The notes under the pieces are model-generated. The model ran no database searches and had not been told where the DNA came from. It saw nothing but the letters and a program-made list of their open reading frames with translations. From positions 22,774,392 through 22,838,391 of the forward strand of contig QCXZ01000003.1 of the NCBI GenBank assembly GCA_025024175.1: a stretch of 64,000 bases of DNA, written 5' to 3'. Below, piece after piece: positions 1 through 14,100 of this stretch. This DNA comes from Rhyzopertha dominica (lineage: Eukaryota > Arthropoda > Insecta > Coleoptera > Bostrichidae). Both the position numbers and the translations under genes were made by a program. Position 1 is the first letter of the stretch. Every line of letters begins with the position of its first letter.

Positions 1-2073
1 TTAAGAGATTTTTGCATTTTGTATGCAGTTTACAGATAAACAGTGTAGTTGAAGTGGTCGAGGAATTTACATTTTTGATAGTTATTCAGATGATACTAAG
101 AACATAAGACACATCGTTTATTTGTGACATAATAGCTGGATAACCACCTGATCAAAATCAGTTATGTCTAGCCTCGACTAAAATGTAATTACCGAACCTA
201 ACAATAAAGCAAAAAAATTTTATTTATTTTTCCAACATAGGTATATTCGTATTATTTTTAAATATAATAAGATAAGTAATCAAAATTGTGGATTTACCAG
301 ATCTACACAATTGTAACCTTTACTTCTCTGTTAGAATTAGCACAAAATAAATGGCAGTATAATTTGCATTTCACCTCAAATGTAAAAGGTAAATATTTCA
401 TATCAAGTTGGCGACTTCTCTTACATTTATTATTAAAAGTGAGATTCGTAACAGATTTTGGCAATGTTACTAATGTTCTACAGAATATTAGAAAGCTTAT
501 GGCAGCATATTTTTAACTATTCATCAACACTTGGAGTATCAGATCCGTGTTAACAACAGTATGCATGCTTTTACATCAACTGTTGTACTTACTTGCCTGG
601 TAATATAACTATCACACCAACAAATATTACTCCATTCCAACAGCACCATTCTATACTGAAGAACATCAACTAGGGAATTGGCTCTCCCAGGTCGTTGCTT
701 TTTCCAAATTCATTATAGAACACAGTATATACCAGCCAAATTCTCATGCTAATCACCCAGATACAAAACGAAGTGATGTTCTCTCCATACCCAGTTATGT
801 GGTATGTACGTTTTGGCAGCGTAAATATGGTAACTTAACTTTGTTTTTAGCCGCCAACATTTTCAACACAGCTAGTGACAAGCTTTGTAGTATAATCACT
901 GCATTATATTATTTTCTGGGGTACACAATATTAAAAACGTAACAAAATAGTGTATAACACATAATAACATAACCAAAACAACAAGTTTTGACAGATCGTA
1001 GATGCTATTCTGACAGTCCGCAACGAACCTGCTGCCATCTATTATCCATTAATAAAAGCTTAACTTGCCCCTTGGTCAGAAACGTCAAATTCCATTCATA
1101 AATATAAGAGTTGACATACCAGTTATAGAGGTATCTTGGTGACGACCAAAGAATGTGACGACACGCATTATTCAAAGTATGGTGTTGTCGGTCCAGTGAC
1201 AAGGTCATGTGGCGTAATTTGACCGAATAGACGCCGAGCTACATCATACGCCATCTGTTAACATGCTTTAATACTGCTGGGGCACTCCTATAACGTTGGA
1301 CAGTCAGACAGTCTTATTATGAGTCTTATAATATCGTCTTTGCTCATGGCATACGGTCGTTTTATTTTTCACCTGCCGAAAAACAAGGTTTTCTAACAAA
1401 ATGAAATACGAAATCGGAAAGCTCACAAAAGCACAATGATCAGAGGGCAGTTTATTGTCGTAATTTAGGTTTTCAAATTTTATTGCGCCCAAGTTTGCAG
1501 CTTTCTTCGTTGCACCTTTGCTTTTACGTATCATTTTCTCTCATTCTACTGCATATCGAACCTTTCTTCCTTTCTGCATAGACAAGTTTCAGAGCTAGTG
1601 ATACTCACATTCTAGCATCCGTCTCCCTTTAACTTGTCTGCTTCGTCTAACCTAGCGATTGATGCTTAGAAACAGGCCCAATTCTCTTAAGTTCTTTTCT
1701 TTCTTTGGTTGTGACATTTCAAATGATGACAAATGACAATTTGACAATTCAGCAAGTGTAATTGCGAAGAGGCCATTTTGATTACCTGCTAGTAGAAGTA
1801 AAAGGTAGTAGGATAAATTGCAGAAATTGTATATATTATAACCATAAATAAAGCAGATTTGTGGTAGTTTTGCAGGGAAAATAACGCTGAAAGTTTGGAG
1901 TTTTTTGCATTTGATAGTCCATTGCTGGTGGTTAAAGGTACGCATCGACTTTGACTTTTTGTAACTATTTACCCTACCTACCTTATTCCATTTTAGATTT
2001 CTATGTAGGTATTAGACTGTGTTCTTTAAATACTAAATTGTTGTAAGTAAATTCGTATTTTCTTAATTTGCAG
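1..2073. other. Upstream flank of BAG6, no gene recognised
   Basis: No open reading frame here resembles a known protein and none shows a convincing exon structure. The BAG6 promoter and 5' UTR should lie in the last few hundred bases. A weak candidate for a non-coding first exon ends at about 1937, where AAAG is followed by a GTACGC donor-like string, and the next acceptor is the CAG ending at 2073. No TATA box is placed with confidence. Confidence 0.4.
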
Positions 2074-2077
2074 AACC

Positions 2078-2140
2078 ATGATTGACTTAACGGTGAGAAC
2101 ACTAGATTCACAGAATCATCCATTTAGTGTTGAAGATGAT
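2078..2140 (+). CDS. Bag6: BAG6 coding exon 1 (start codon, first part of ubiquitin-like domain)
   Basis: The acceptor CAG ends at 2073 and ATG follows four bases later. Twenty-one codons ([16 protein letters not shown]...) form the first strand of the ubiquitin-like domain. The exon ends in phase 0 at a GTGAGT donor. Confidence 0.9.
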
Positions 2141-5100
2141 GTGAGTAATTATTATATTTTGCTTGTTTTTTTATGTTATAGAGTTTTCTTTGCAGATTAC
2201 AGTTGCACAGTTTAAAACAAAAATTGCTGATACAGTAAACATTCCAGCTGAAACACAACGAATAATATATTGTGGTCGTGTTCTAGAANATGATGTTAAA
2301 CTAAGCGACTATGGCGAGTGTTTTCTTAATTTATATTGCTTTAATATTAGGATGTTGTTTTATTCGACATACTTAAACTAATGTACAATTTGGCGGTTTT
2401 TGTTTAAATATCAAAATATGATTAACATATTTTGACTTGCAAAACTATTTTCTAATGGTTGTGACTGCTCCGTTTTTTTTTGCATAATGAAGTGCTAAGA
2501 AATTTTTAGGCAATAAACCAATTAGAAACCACTTTAATAAATACTATTTGATGAAAACTATCAATTTATTTGATGGTTATACGTTTATCGAATTATTCTG
2601 TAGTCAGTTAATTATTTGAATTATTAGTAACACATACTATTGAATTGCAAATATCGATTTAATCGACAGTTGTCGGCTGTTAGGCTACGCACTATTGAAT
2701 AAATCATTCAGTTGAAAGGGTTCATGGAAGTATTTATAATTCAATATGTAATTTTTACTCTTATTCCAGTTGTTGAATGTAGATACACACAATATTCAGC
2801 ACAGGCTTGTTATATTGGGTGGTGATTTACAACATATTAAATAGATAAATATGTTTGGGTAAACTAAAACTAATGTGACAACTTACACTGTGCAATTGCG
2901 ATAAAAAAATTCTTTCATTTATAACTTGATGTCACCAAGCAAAATCACATTTTGCATAAAATATATTTCACAATATAGTAATTTTTTTAATGTGTTAGCA
3001 AACTCTGACCTTTACTACAAGTATAGTATGTTCCAGATTAGAAAAAAATTGTGTCTATAAGCAGTATGGTGTGTGTCGCAGTATTTCAAAATAACTTTGT
3101 ATCCTTTTCAGTATTATCCCAATAAAGCCGGTAGGGGGTTCAACATTTACTGAACCGCAATAAACAGAACCGTAAGATGGAACGGACTCAGAATAATTTA
3201 CAGACAAATCAGGCATTTTTAACAATATAATTAAAAGATATTAGATAAGTTCTGATCATTTTAAAACTTAATATGTGTAGTATAGTATCACAAATTACAC
3301 TCAAGAGCACATTGTAGTAAAAGTACAAATTAAATCTTATAGTTCAATTAGGTAGCTTTTAAGTAATATTTTCTTCAAAAATAAAATGTTTCGTTCTGGG
3401 TACATACATTTAGAAACACCTTATCTCACCATTTTCTTTCTTCCAGTGTGGGTTTGTTTATGATGTCCAAAACTGTCCCTTTAGGCATTTTCATGAAATA
3501 GTGAGCCACTGTTTTCTTGAAATTTCTTTCATTAAAAGAAATATAGAGATTTCGAACAATTCCCTTGGTGTAACAGTTGTTTAAAAGTATACTGAAGTAG
3601 GATGATAATTAAACATAAGACCTGATTTTCAACAGTAAGAATAACCCTAACAAAATGCTAAATGGTTAAAAGTTTTCAGAAATTTTACCTGAAGCCGTTT
3701 CTGCTTTGTTTCGGGGTCAGTTAAACTTCAGTTAATTAAAAGGGATAGTTATTGGGGTTTACAGTAAATTGTTTTGAAACACACTATACACATATACGTA
3801 CCAGACTCTTTCAGTTGAAATGGACTGTATTAACTGTATTTACCTAAGAAAATCAAAACTATTGATCTTTAAATTAAACTGCTATAAATAACGTTCACAC
3901 TCTGAGGGAATCTGAATTACTAAAAAACAAAAGTTAAATATTTGGTAGGAATAAGGAGAATTATGATAATGTGCCTGAATTCTAACATTTGGCTTTCAAT
4001 AAGACTTATTAAATTCAGACCCCAAATCATGATATGAGTGGCAGTCAATGGTAGTAGCACTATCTCTACTAGCCTTTGATGGTATCTTAATTATCAAAAT
4101 AGTTTTATGCTTTGTTTATGATGACTTATTGCTTAAGCAACTACACCTGCAGTGCAACTCTTGTCTGTCACCCCTTCCTTTAATAGTGAGTCACCACAGA
4201 TAATAATTCTCTTTTGTTTTTTGAATGTACTGTCACTAGGTAAATATAGAATAAATCTTATGTGTCTGTGCTGTGCTATGTGTTTTTTGTATGACTAAAC
4301 TATGCCTAACAGGATCATCAACCCTTCTCACAAGCTGAAAAGTAAAATTAAATTTGAGAACCAGCTGTTGGGTGAATTCACTTTCTAATAATAAGGTAAA
4401 ACAAACTCTTTAGGCCTCTCAGTTAATTAACGTGAGTTACATAAATTTTTTCTCTTAATTGAATCAAGTGCAGAAGTAAGAAAATCAACCATATAAAATG
4501 AACTACAATAAGAATTGTGAAATGCTAAAGCAGAGGTAACGACTTAAGCTTTGTAATACCTTGATTTGGTTATTATTGAAGTTTTGTTTTTGATAACAAA
4601 TAATGGGTTTAAACGTGAAAAATACTAATTATGTTGCCTTTAATTAGATGTTAATGGTAAAGTTGTCCATCTTGTTGAACGAGCACCACCATCGCTGCAA
4701 GGCAATTCAGAAACAGGAGCTCCTGCACCGCAACCTCAGAGAAGGCGATTTAGAGGATTTGAACAGGGAAATGCCATGTATTTGGGTACAATGGCTATCC
4801 CTTTGGAATCACAAGGAATTGTGCCACCACCACCAACACATAGCCTAGCAGCCAGTAGATTAAACGTAGCTCGCAGGTATGCATAATAATGTTATTTTTA
4901 TTAATATGAACGAGGGACGTCTGTAAATTAAGGTCTCGAGTCTTTTTTTATACAATAAACATCATTTTATTGCAAAATCAAGTACAAATTCTGAAAGCTT
5001 GAACTTAAAGCTATTTTTCTATGTAATCCTCGTCTCGATCGATGCACTTTTGGAGTCGCTACAGGAGCTTTTTTATACCTGCGTCATACCACTCTCTCGC

Positions 5101-8100
5101 CGACTCGTGCAGGAAAAAATCGACAGCTGCCTTCAGTTTTTCGTTGCTTGAGAATTTCGTCCCCCCTAGTGTTGTTTCAAGTTAGGGAGCAAATAGTAGT
5201 CACTGGGGGCCAAGTCAGGGCTATATGAAGAATGGTCAAGGATTTTCCATCGACATTTTGGTGATGAGATCTGTCGTGGTGCGGGAGACGTGAGGGCGGG
5301 TGTTGTCATGGAACAGATGAACTCCCTTTGTCAGCCGACCCCTTATATCCGTCAAAATCTTGTCCACGGTAGTCTTAGAGACGTCCCCTGTTAGTTCAGC
5401 AATCTCTCGCACAGTCACACGCCAATCTACAAGGATAAGTTCCTCAACTTTCGTCCTGTCTCCTCCGAAACTGATCTTCTGTAAACTCTCTGCACCACTT
5501 CCACACATTTTTATGTCTATACACTTTTCTCCATAAACATCAGTCAACTGGCGATTGATTTTAATAGGGGGTGTCCCCGTAAACCACAGAAATCTAATCA
5601 TTGAAGGCAATTCACGTTTGGCGGGAGCGTCGATTATCCGTTCCATTCTTAATGGCTTCTAAGTCAAAGTTGAGTGTCACAGCCAGGTTAGGACCGGCCA
5701 GAATAGTGGTGGGGAAGCAAGGAACACGGCGCTGTTGTAAGAATTAACCTCCCTCGCTTCGTCACAACGAGAGCTCATTGCAGACCTTAATTTACGGACC
5801 CCCCTCGTATTTTATTGCTGTGCAATTTTACTGTTGCGTACGCTTTATGTATCACTTCACATTAAACATCTTGTTACTTTGATACTTGGTGGTATCATTA
5901 ATGTGCCAATACTGCCAAATAAAATCTGCTAATATATACTAATATATAATTTTGTATGTTTAAAAATATTGAAGACAAATAATTATCATTGATAACTTGT
6001 AACCGATTTGTAACAGTTTTAATTGGGTATTTTAGTTAAGTAAAAATTACGGAATTCAATATAGTTTCGTTACTAATTGTAACATATACAAATAATTTCA
6101 TATTTTGGTTAGTATAAAAAATGTATTTAAGTATGTGAACATTAAAGTCAAAGTTGAACTATTTTAAAACGCCCTCCAAAGGATGTGACAACTTAACTGA
6201 AAACGGAAATACGCAACTTGGCAACAGTGGTACTTTGCATTCCTTTGTGTCTGTCAAATCACGGTCGGATGTTGGGCGTCAGCAAGTTGATTGTAAACAC
6301 ATGTGGTTTTCTAAACGTTATCATCTTTTGCCGGTGTTGGATTTGTTGTGTTTGTGTTTGATGATGCTTAATTAACGCAAGAATAATGAACGATAAACAA
6401 AAAAAAACAAACACGACACATAAAAAAACGCGTTTGCAGATGATTCAGCTCAGCTGTCACTGTACTGTCGGTGGTCAGCTGTACACGATGTTGCTGCTTA
6501 CTCCGATTCTTGTTTATCCCTCTCTTTTTAACACGGCACAACCTGATTGTTCACTTATGACGTCACAACGGAATTCCTTAATTTATATTAATTAATATCT
6601 CAAGTTCTAGGCAATATTGAAAGAAATTAAAAAAACACGCAGTCTTATTTCAATTGGATCGTTCAGAATATATAATAAAAAAAAAACGCTGAAATACCCA
6701 ATTGGTGACCCTTTCAGAGCGTTTAGAAAACCTAACACAATGTCAGTAAAATGTTACAAAATAATTTATTAGTAAGCAAAACAATTGTATCACCTTTTCA
6801 TGCTGTGTCCTCCATCAGCAAATCATAACCAACTTGATGAGTAATGTTTCATTGAACACCTGTTATTTATTATAGCAGCGGCATGTTGTGATACCTCAAT
6901 TATCAAAATGTGGGTAAGAGTGTAACTTGTATATATAACAGGATTTTTGTTTTCGTTTACAAAATAATCTAAAACCAATATTGTGAATGTTAGCAGTTGT
7001 AAATTCGTTTGTATCGTCATTCATCATTTAAGTTATTTAATTGAAACAACTTTATGATAAAATGATAAAAGGAAAGTTGTTTACACTTAAAGAAAGAGTT
7101 TATATGGGACTGTGCTATACCAGACTATCGATTTGTTTTTCATAAAAGGTTCAACTGCCCTGAAGTTGAACTCGCTTTTACTATGTTATTTAAAACAGTA
7201 TACAAAATACATGACAGTTCCATAACATTTTTTTTTCATTTGTTTTTTATTCTTGTCTAAGAGGTTTTGTTATTAAGATATAAGCTATGAACAATGAAAT
7301 TTTTACTACAGCCTCCTAAAAAACAAAAAAAAATTGCTCAAATATTGGAACTATTCTCCACCACTTGGCATTGGCCAAGCTCAGAAATGTCAGGACTAAT
7401 CTGCTCCACTTCAGCGTGAATTCTTTGCTGTAGTTCCTCTAAATTATTTGGTCTGTTGTAATAAATTTTCGATTTTAAATAACCCCACAGGAAAAAATCC
7501 AAGGGAGTCAAGTCTGGGGGACGCGGTAGGCACTCATTAGCTATTTATCTGGTTGTCATTAAAAAAAATCTTGATAACATCACCATTAAACAATTGCGTT
7601 AAATTTTGTTCGTTTTTGGATCCAATAATTATGTTTTTTTTAATTATAGTTGCGGTTTTGTTCTAGTGTAAATGTTATTTCTGCAGATAAGCTGTTATGT
7701 AAGATATAATATTGTTTTCATCATCTGAGTAATAAGGAGTTCTGTGAAAAAACAATAAAGAACAATTGGGGTTGTCGTTTAAAAAACAACTCTTGATGAT
7801 GTCACCTATTGTTGAAATTATGTCATTAGTTGGCTCTTTAAAAAATAAAATTGATGTTTGAGCATTTTTCTTGAAAACATTAAATAACGTAATGTTCCAC
7901 ATTTTATCACCACACTGTATAATATCTATAACTATTATTCTATTTACATCATGCTTTTTATCATCTTTGCATCACTTGCGCTGTTGTAGTTTTTGTAGTC
8001 TAAAAAAAATTCTGAGGGTACTGGTTTAAATAACAGTTGTTCCCTGCTCTTGTCTGGTCATGTGATTCTTTTCTAACACACCAAATAGTTGGTCAAAATT

Positions 8101-11100
8101 TGATAATACTTTGATGTAATATTTTCTACTTATGCATAGCGATGTACAAAGTACTGTGAATAATTAAATTAACCATAATTTTTCTACATCTTATATTCAA
8201 TATTCCAGAATGCTGAAACGTGCAGAGGCTGTAATTCGTTCATTAGAAGATCCTCATTTTCGTCCTACTGAACAAAGTACAACAGTTGAGGAACCACAAG
8301 AGGAAGTTACTCCTGTATTTGAAGCGAGAGTGATTGTGCCTCATACTGATGAACCTATAGATGAAGATTTAGTTCTGTCAGCAGTTGAGAATAGTTTGGT
8401 AAATGTTGGAGCTGTGTAAGTATATATTAAATATTAAAATGCTTTTTCTTAAACAAATGCAGTGACACAATGTGGTTTTCTTCACAGCTTATAATTGTAA
8501 ATGTTGGAGTGAAAAAAATCAGNTTTTACATGAAATAACAGGATTCGGTTGCATCTATTGGTTTATATCCAAGTTCGTTCTGTTTGTTAGCTAGATAACT
8601 TAGATACATGCTATTGCGTCACTGGTAATTGAAGTCAGTTTATGATTTTGTTATCAATTTCATCAAGATCATAATGAGATATTTCAATTCGTAAACAGCT
8701 TGATTACTAAAATGAAAATTCTGAATCTAGGTATTGCTAGATTATACCAATTTATGTGGTGACTGAGTAATAAAAAGATTAAGGATAACTTAATTAATAA
8801 ATAAATTTAAAGCAATATGAAAAATCATATACAACAATTGTATATTCTACATCTTATCTGAGCTGACTTATTCACTCTTAAAGAAGAATGTTTTGAATGG
8901 TAGTTAATATACTACAGAAAAAATAAACAAAACAACTTTAAGGTCAATAATATGTACAGTTTTTAAAGAAGCTACTAGTAATGTTTTAAATAGCACTAGA
9001 TTATAAAAAAATAACTTAGCATGTTTTCTGAAATCTTAATAATCTATGAGTATTTATTTAAAATTTATTTGCAGTCCTGTTAATTCGGAGACAGTGTTTG
9101 TACCAACTGAAGCAAGTGTAGAGGCTAACTCTGCTGAACAGCCACAGAGTGAAGCAGTAGCTAGTCCAAGTACTTTACCAGTTGAGAATTCACCACAATC
9201 TACAACAACGGCTGAGAGTTCATCATCTGACAGGAGAAACCCCAGTGATGGGAGTAACAGTAATCTCTCAGAGTAAGTGATAATTAAAGTTAAATATGGA
9301 ATTTATCAAATCAAAGTAATTAAGGGAAGTAAAAATACATTAACTACTTATGAACAGATAGTTTACATGCATTACTGGTAATAGTGCCACATTATATGTT
9401 AAAAATTGGGTATTTTCCACTAATCGTAGAAATCCATGTAACCATTCCTATTAGCTTAGTATTCTTGTAAACTATTAGGTTGATGCAAAAATAATCTCGT
9501 TATTTTACATTTAACTTTAAATGACCATAACTTTTTTTATAACTAACTTTATTAATTGAAATAGGAACCATTAGAATTAACACACTTTTGCCAACGCGAT
9601 ACAAGTTTATTAATGCCGGTAGCTTAGAAATCTGAACTTCTGGAGGCGATGAAGTCAGGGAAGGCCGATTCGGCATCGTCTCGGATTTTGAAGCATTTCT
9701 TGTGTAGGAAGTTGTCGAGGTGCTTGAAAAAGTGGTAGTTGGTGGGCGAGAGGTCCGGCGAGTATGGCGGATGAGGCAGAGTCTCGTAGCCCAATGTGAC
9801 ATATGGCCGGGCATTGGTCCCTTCATATTGACCAATCTCGGGGTCATACGTCGGAACTTCTGGTGCATTTTGTCGATTTGTTGGCAGTACTTCTCCGCCG
9901 TAATCGTTTCGCCCGGATTCAGGAAGCTCTGATAGATGAGACCGGCTGCAGACCACCAACCAGTCACCATAACCTTCTTTTGGTGGAGTTTCGGCTTCGC
10001 GAAGTGTTGAGGAGCCTCGTCGCGGTCCAACCACTGGGCCCAACGTCGCCGGTTGTCGTAGAGGATCCACTTTTTATCACACATCACAACCTGATCAAGA
10101 AGCGGATCGTTTTTGTTGCCCAGAAGGAGCGAGAAGACACCTCAAAACGACAATTTTTTTTATTATCATTAATTCATGCGGCACCCATTTATTGAGCTTT
10201 TTTTTTAACTTCCCTATTTGCTTTAAATGATGGGCGACTGTTAATTAGTCGATATTGAGTTCTTCAGCAACGTCTCTTGTAGTTTTGGGATCGGCTTCGA
10301 TTAAGGCTCTCAATTGTTTGATATCTTCAAGATCCTCATCACCACTGCGAAATTTCTTGAACCACCATTGTGCCATATATTCGTTAGTGGTTTCTGGACC
10401 AAACGTATCATTGAAATCACGAGCTGTCTCTGCAGCTTTTCGGCCTAGTTTGAACTGGAACAAGAAAATCGTGCGAATTTGCCTCTTGTCCATATTATAT
10501 TTGAAGTCCTGTCAAAGGTGATTGAATTATTTTAAAACAAACCTAATAGTAGTCTAGATAGTCTAGATAGAGTGAAAAACTCGTTTTAAAATGACATATA
10601 GCATGACAATATTTAATAATAAATTTATTCAGAAATCATACCTAAAATTGACATGCGTCAAAAACGAGATTACTTTTGCATCAACCTAATAACATGTCAT
10701 TAACATAAACACTTGTTGTTTTACTCTAAAAAATGTGTTACGTGACCTGTCCAGCATTCATAACAGTATGACTTATGTTTCTGCTTGTTTGGGTTTCGCA
10801 CCTTAGTTTCTTGATAACTTTTATTCTAGTGTGTAATTAGTTAGAGAACCACAGAATATCTTATTACAAAAACAAATAAACAAAACAAGTACTCGTGAGT
10901 GTTATCAGGATTTCCAGATTTGTATGGATGGTCGTCTCTAACTAAACTACTCCCAAAAATGTTGCCAATTACTAAGGCAGAGTTGCTAACCATATGCTAT
11001 CTCCATAAATGTACTGGTATACGTTTGATCAAAAAATTTCTCTAACATCTATCATTTATTTCAAAATGTATGCAAGCCGTTTATACAGGAAGGCGTTTAA

Positions 11101-14100
11101 TTCACATTTCACTTGGTGCTCACAAGATTTTTTGAGGATCTAGGTTTTGAAATATGTATATCGATGTACTTTTGTCTCACTAGGAAGCAAACCTTTTGAA
11201 ATTTGATTTAAAATCGCTCGAAATACCATCAAAATGCTATGCTTTCGTTGCTAACTAGAAATCCGAACCAGAAACTGCAGTGATCGACCAATGTATATTT
11301 TGTTGACATAACAGAAAGAGAAAGTCACCATTTTGTCATAAACTCATAAATAACTATCCAGGTATATATTGTATGATGTCACCCAATTTGGCAACTACCT
11401 GTTAATCCAGTTCCAGCTGTTATACAAAAATGACTGAAACTTTTACCTCAGAGACATCACATGACCCTATGGGTGGTGCTGCCGAGCATTCAAATTCACT
11501 AGTATTTTCTAATTTGGTAATCATTGTATTTTGAGATAACAGTTACGAAAAGCAAGCAAAAGAAGTTTTTTTTTCTATTAAAGTGAACCACGTAGATTAC
11601 ATTTTTAACACTTTTAGAAAATAGCGAATTGGACATATGCAAATTATATACATCCTGGTATTAAGTTAGGAGTGTTAGTAGCAAAACAATTTTAAATGAC
11701 AAGTATAGGTGTAGAAATAGTGTGGCAATGTCAGTACCAAAGGAGTATGTGAGCTATTATTTTGCAATTTTACGAGATTCGTATTTACCTAGAAAAAAAT
11801 TTACAACACTTTTCAAGCACTAGCATATTGCACTATGCAAATAAGGCCACTGACAAAAATTAGTAAAACCGATAGGGGCTAGTATTTAGTGATGTTACCA
11901 ATATTCTTGGTTACATTTTGGCCATGTTTTATATTCAATCCTAACCTTTTGTTATTTTCGCATTAAATTGTTTGTATATTTCTACTTGATGAAGTTGTTT
12001 TTATGTAAAAATGGCTTAGTTAAAAAGGCTTTTCTTTCGTATTGCAACAATACTAACCTTAATAGCAGAAATAAATTGTTTTTGACACATCCAAAGGAAA
12101 CACTGTCTGCATCAGTGGTTTCAATTGTGAGGTATTTGTTACTCATTTAGCCCTTAAAAGCTATGGAATAAACCCGACTAACTAAAATGAAAATTCCAAA
12201 CCTCTTGTTAGATTATACCAACTTATGTGGTCACAGAGTAACAGAAAGGTTAAGGATAAATTAATTTACTGTTCCAAAAATAAATTGACATCAGCTGTTG
12301 TTTTTTAGGGAAACTGCAAAAGCCACTAGTGGTGAATTGAAAGAAATGTTTGACACGTGCATTTTTTGAATCCTTGCTTACAAAAAATATCGATATGTCC
12401 AGTTCACACGAAGAAAAAGATAATCTGAAATGCACCATATTAATAGGGTGGTATCTAGGCATACTATCAAATTACATTATGTGGGAGCATAATAACTTCA
12501 CCTGAGAGAGATGTAATTTTTATTAAAGCAATTAGCTGACTTTATTCTCTTGGCTTTTTACTGCTAGATGGCATCACTAAATTCCATTACAGAGATTTTA
12601 TAAGGACAGTAGCAGTGATGGAATCTTAATTCCGCCCATCCACTACTAGGAAAAAAAGCATTTAAAATCTCTGTATAAAACAGTGGATATAATTGTTAAA
12701 AAAAACGAAACAAACAATGCATTTCTTTAGTATATAAATAAATGCAAATAAATGGCATACTTTGTTAAAATATTAAAATTTTATATTTGTTAAAATACAA
12801 AATAATTTATTGGTTTGAACTTGTGTCAGGCAAATTTTGAGGTTCTTCGTCTTTGACAAAGATTACAGGTGTAATTGAAACGTCAGACGTTTTGTCAGTG
12901 TTTTTCAAGAGACAGCGATCTATCCGACAAAATATTATCTTATTATATTATGGACGCTGAAAGCATTCACCCTCGTATAATTTATTGGTGGTTGCCTAAT
13001 TTATAAACATCTTTGTTACCTAACTTATTTCACATTGACAGTGTGTTCAACTTCAATAATGTTCTGTAATAATCCAAAAGTTTCCTTTTTGAAGTACCTA
13101 GCTAGTAAAAACGGTTTTAAAATAAAAGAAAATGTACAGGGTGTCTAACAAAGTTGGTGTGTATTTTTGGTGCAACTGGAAGCTAATAATGTTTGTAAAT
13201 ATTTTTAGATTATACAACTAAAGAATCTGGATAAGTTTGGCACAGAACATTTTTTTTTCTATTTTGCACAATGGAGTAGTTACAGAAGAAATGTGCTGAA
13301 TTTGGACACCCTGTATAATAATAGTTTTGTTCTGCATTTTATTGTTTCTTGAGATGTCTAAATGCATTGGTATAGTTTAAACACTAACATTAAAATTACT
13401 AAAATTTACTAAAGGAGTGTATTTTATAATTATTTCATATTTGTATGACTTCAGGAATGCTTCCCGCACTTCAGAAATGTCCGAACTACTCACGATGTTG
13501 GGTGAATTGCAAGTTCGTTTCGCCCCTTTCCTGGAGAGATATCAGAATTTTATGCGTGAGGATCCAGTAGTAGCCGACGAAGTATGTTATTTGATACTTT
13601 TGGAGTATGGTATATCATGAAACACTTGATTTTTATCAGCAGGAATTGCGTCAAACACAAACCATGATTAATCGTGTTTCTGAAGTTCTTCACTTCCTGG
13701 GTCATGCTTACCATTCACTCAGTGATATAATATTAAAAGTACGTACACCACCACCAAGGGCTCTTTTGTGTCGTCCAATTTTAATTCAACATTCCGCTGT
13801 GGTGCAGACTGGATTTCCTATACAGCTAGAGGTAAGCATGTTAAATAACTTTTCCGTTTAATATCAGTAGTTTTAATTAAGCTTTATTTTGCTTTTAACA
13901 ATTGTTTATTTTTGAAATTACTTTACATATCGAGTGATGTATTATATATTTGTTTTATTTATTCATGATTTTTGTATTAATAGCTTCCACTACCTATTTT
14001 TTCTCCAAAATGAGGTGAATATCACATTAATTATTAATATTGAAAGTTTTAACAGTTATGAATCTCATTATATTAGGCCAAACATTTAATGACTCATAAT

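Noticed and set aside
4648..4848. Open frame [17 protein letters not shown] as a gene
   Set aside because: It is a shifted frame of BAG6 exon 3; the true frame reads [15 protein letters not shown].
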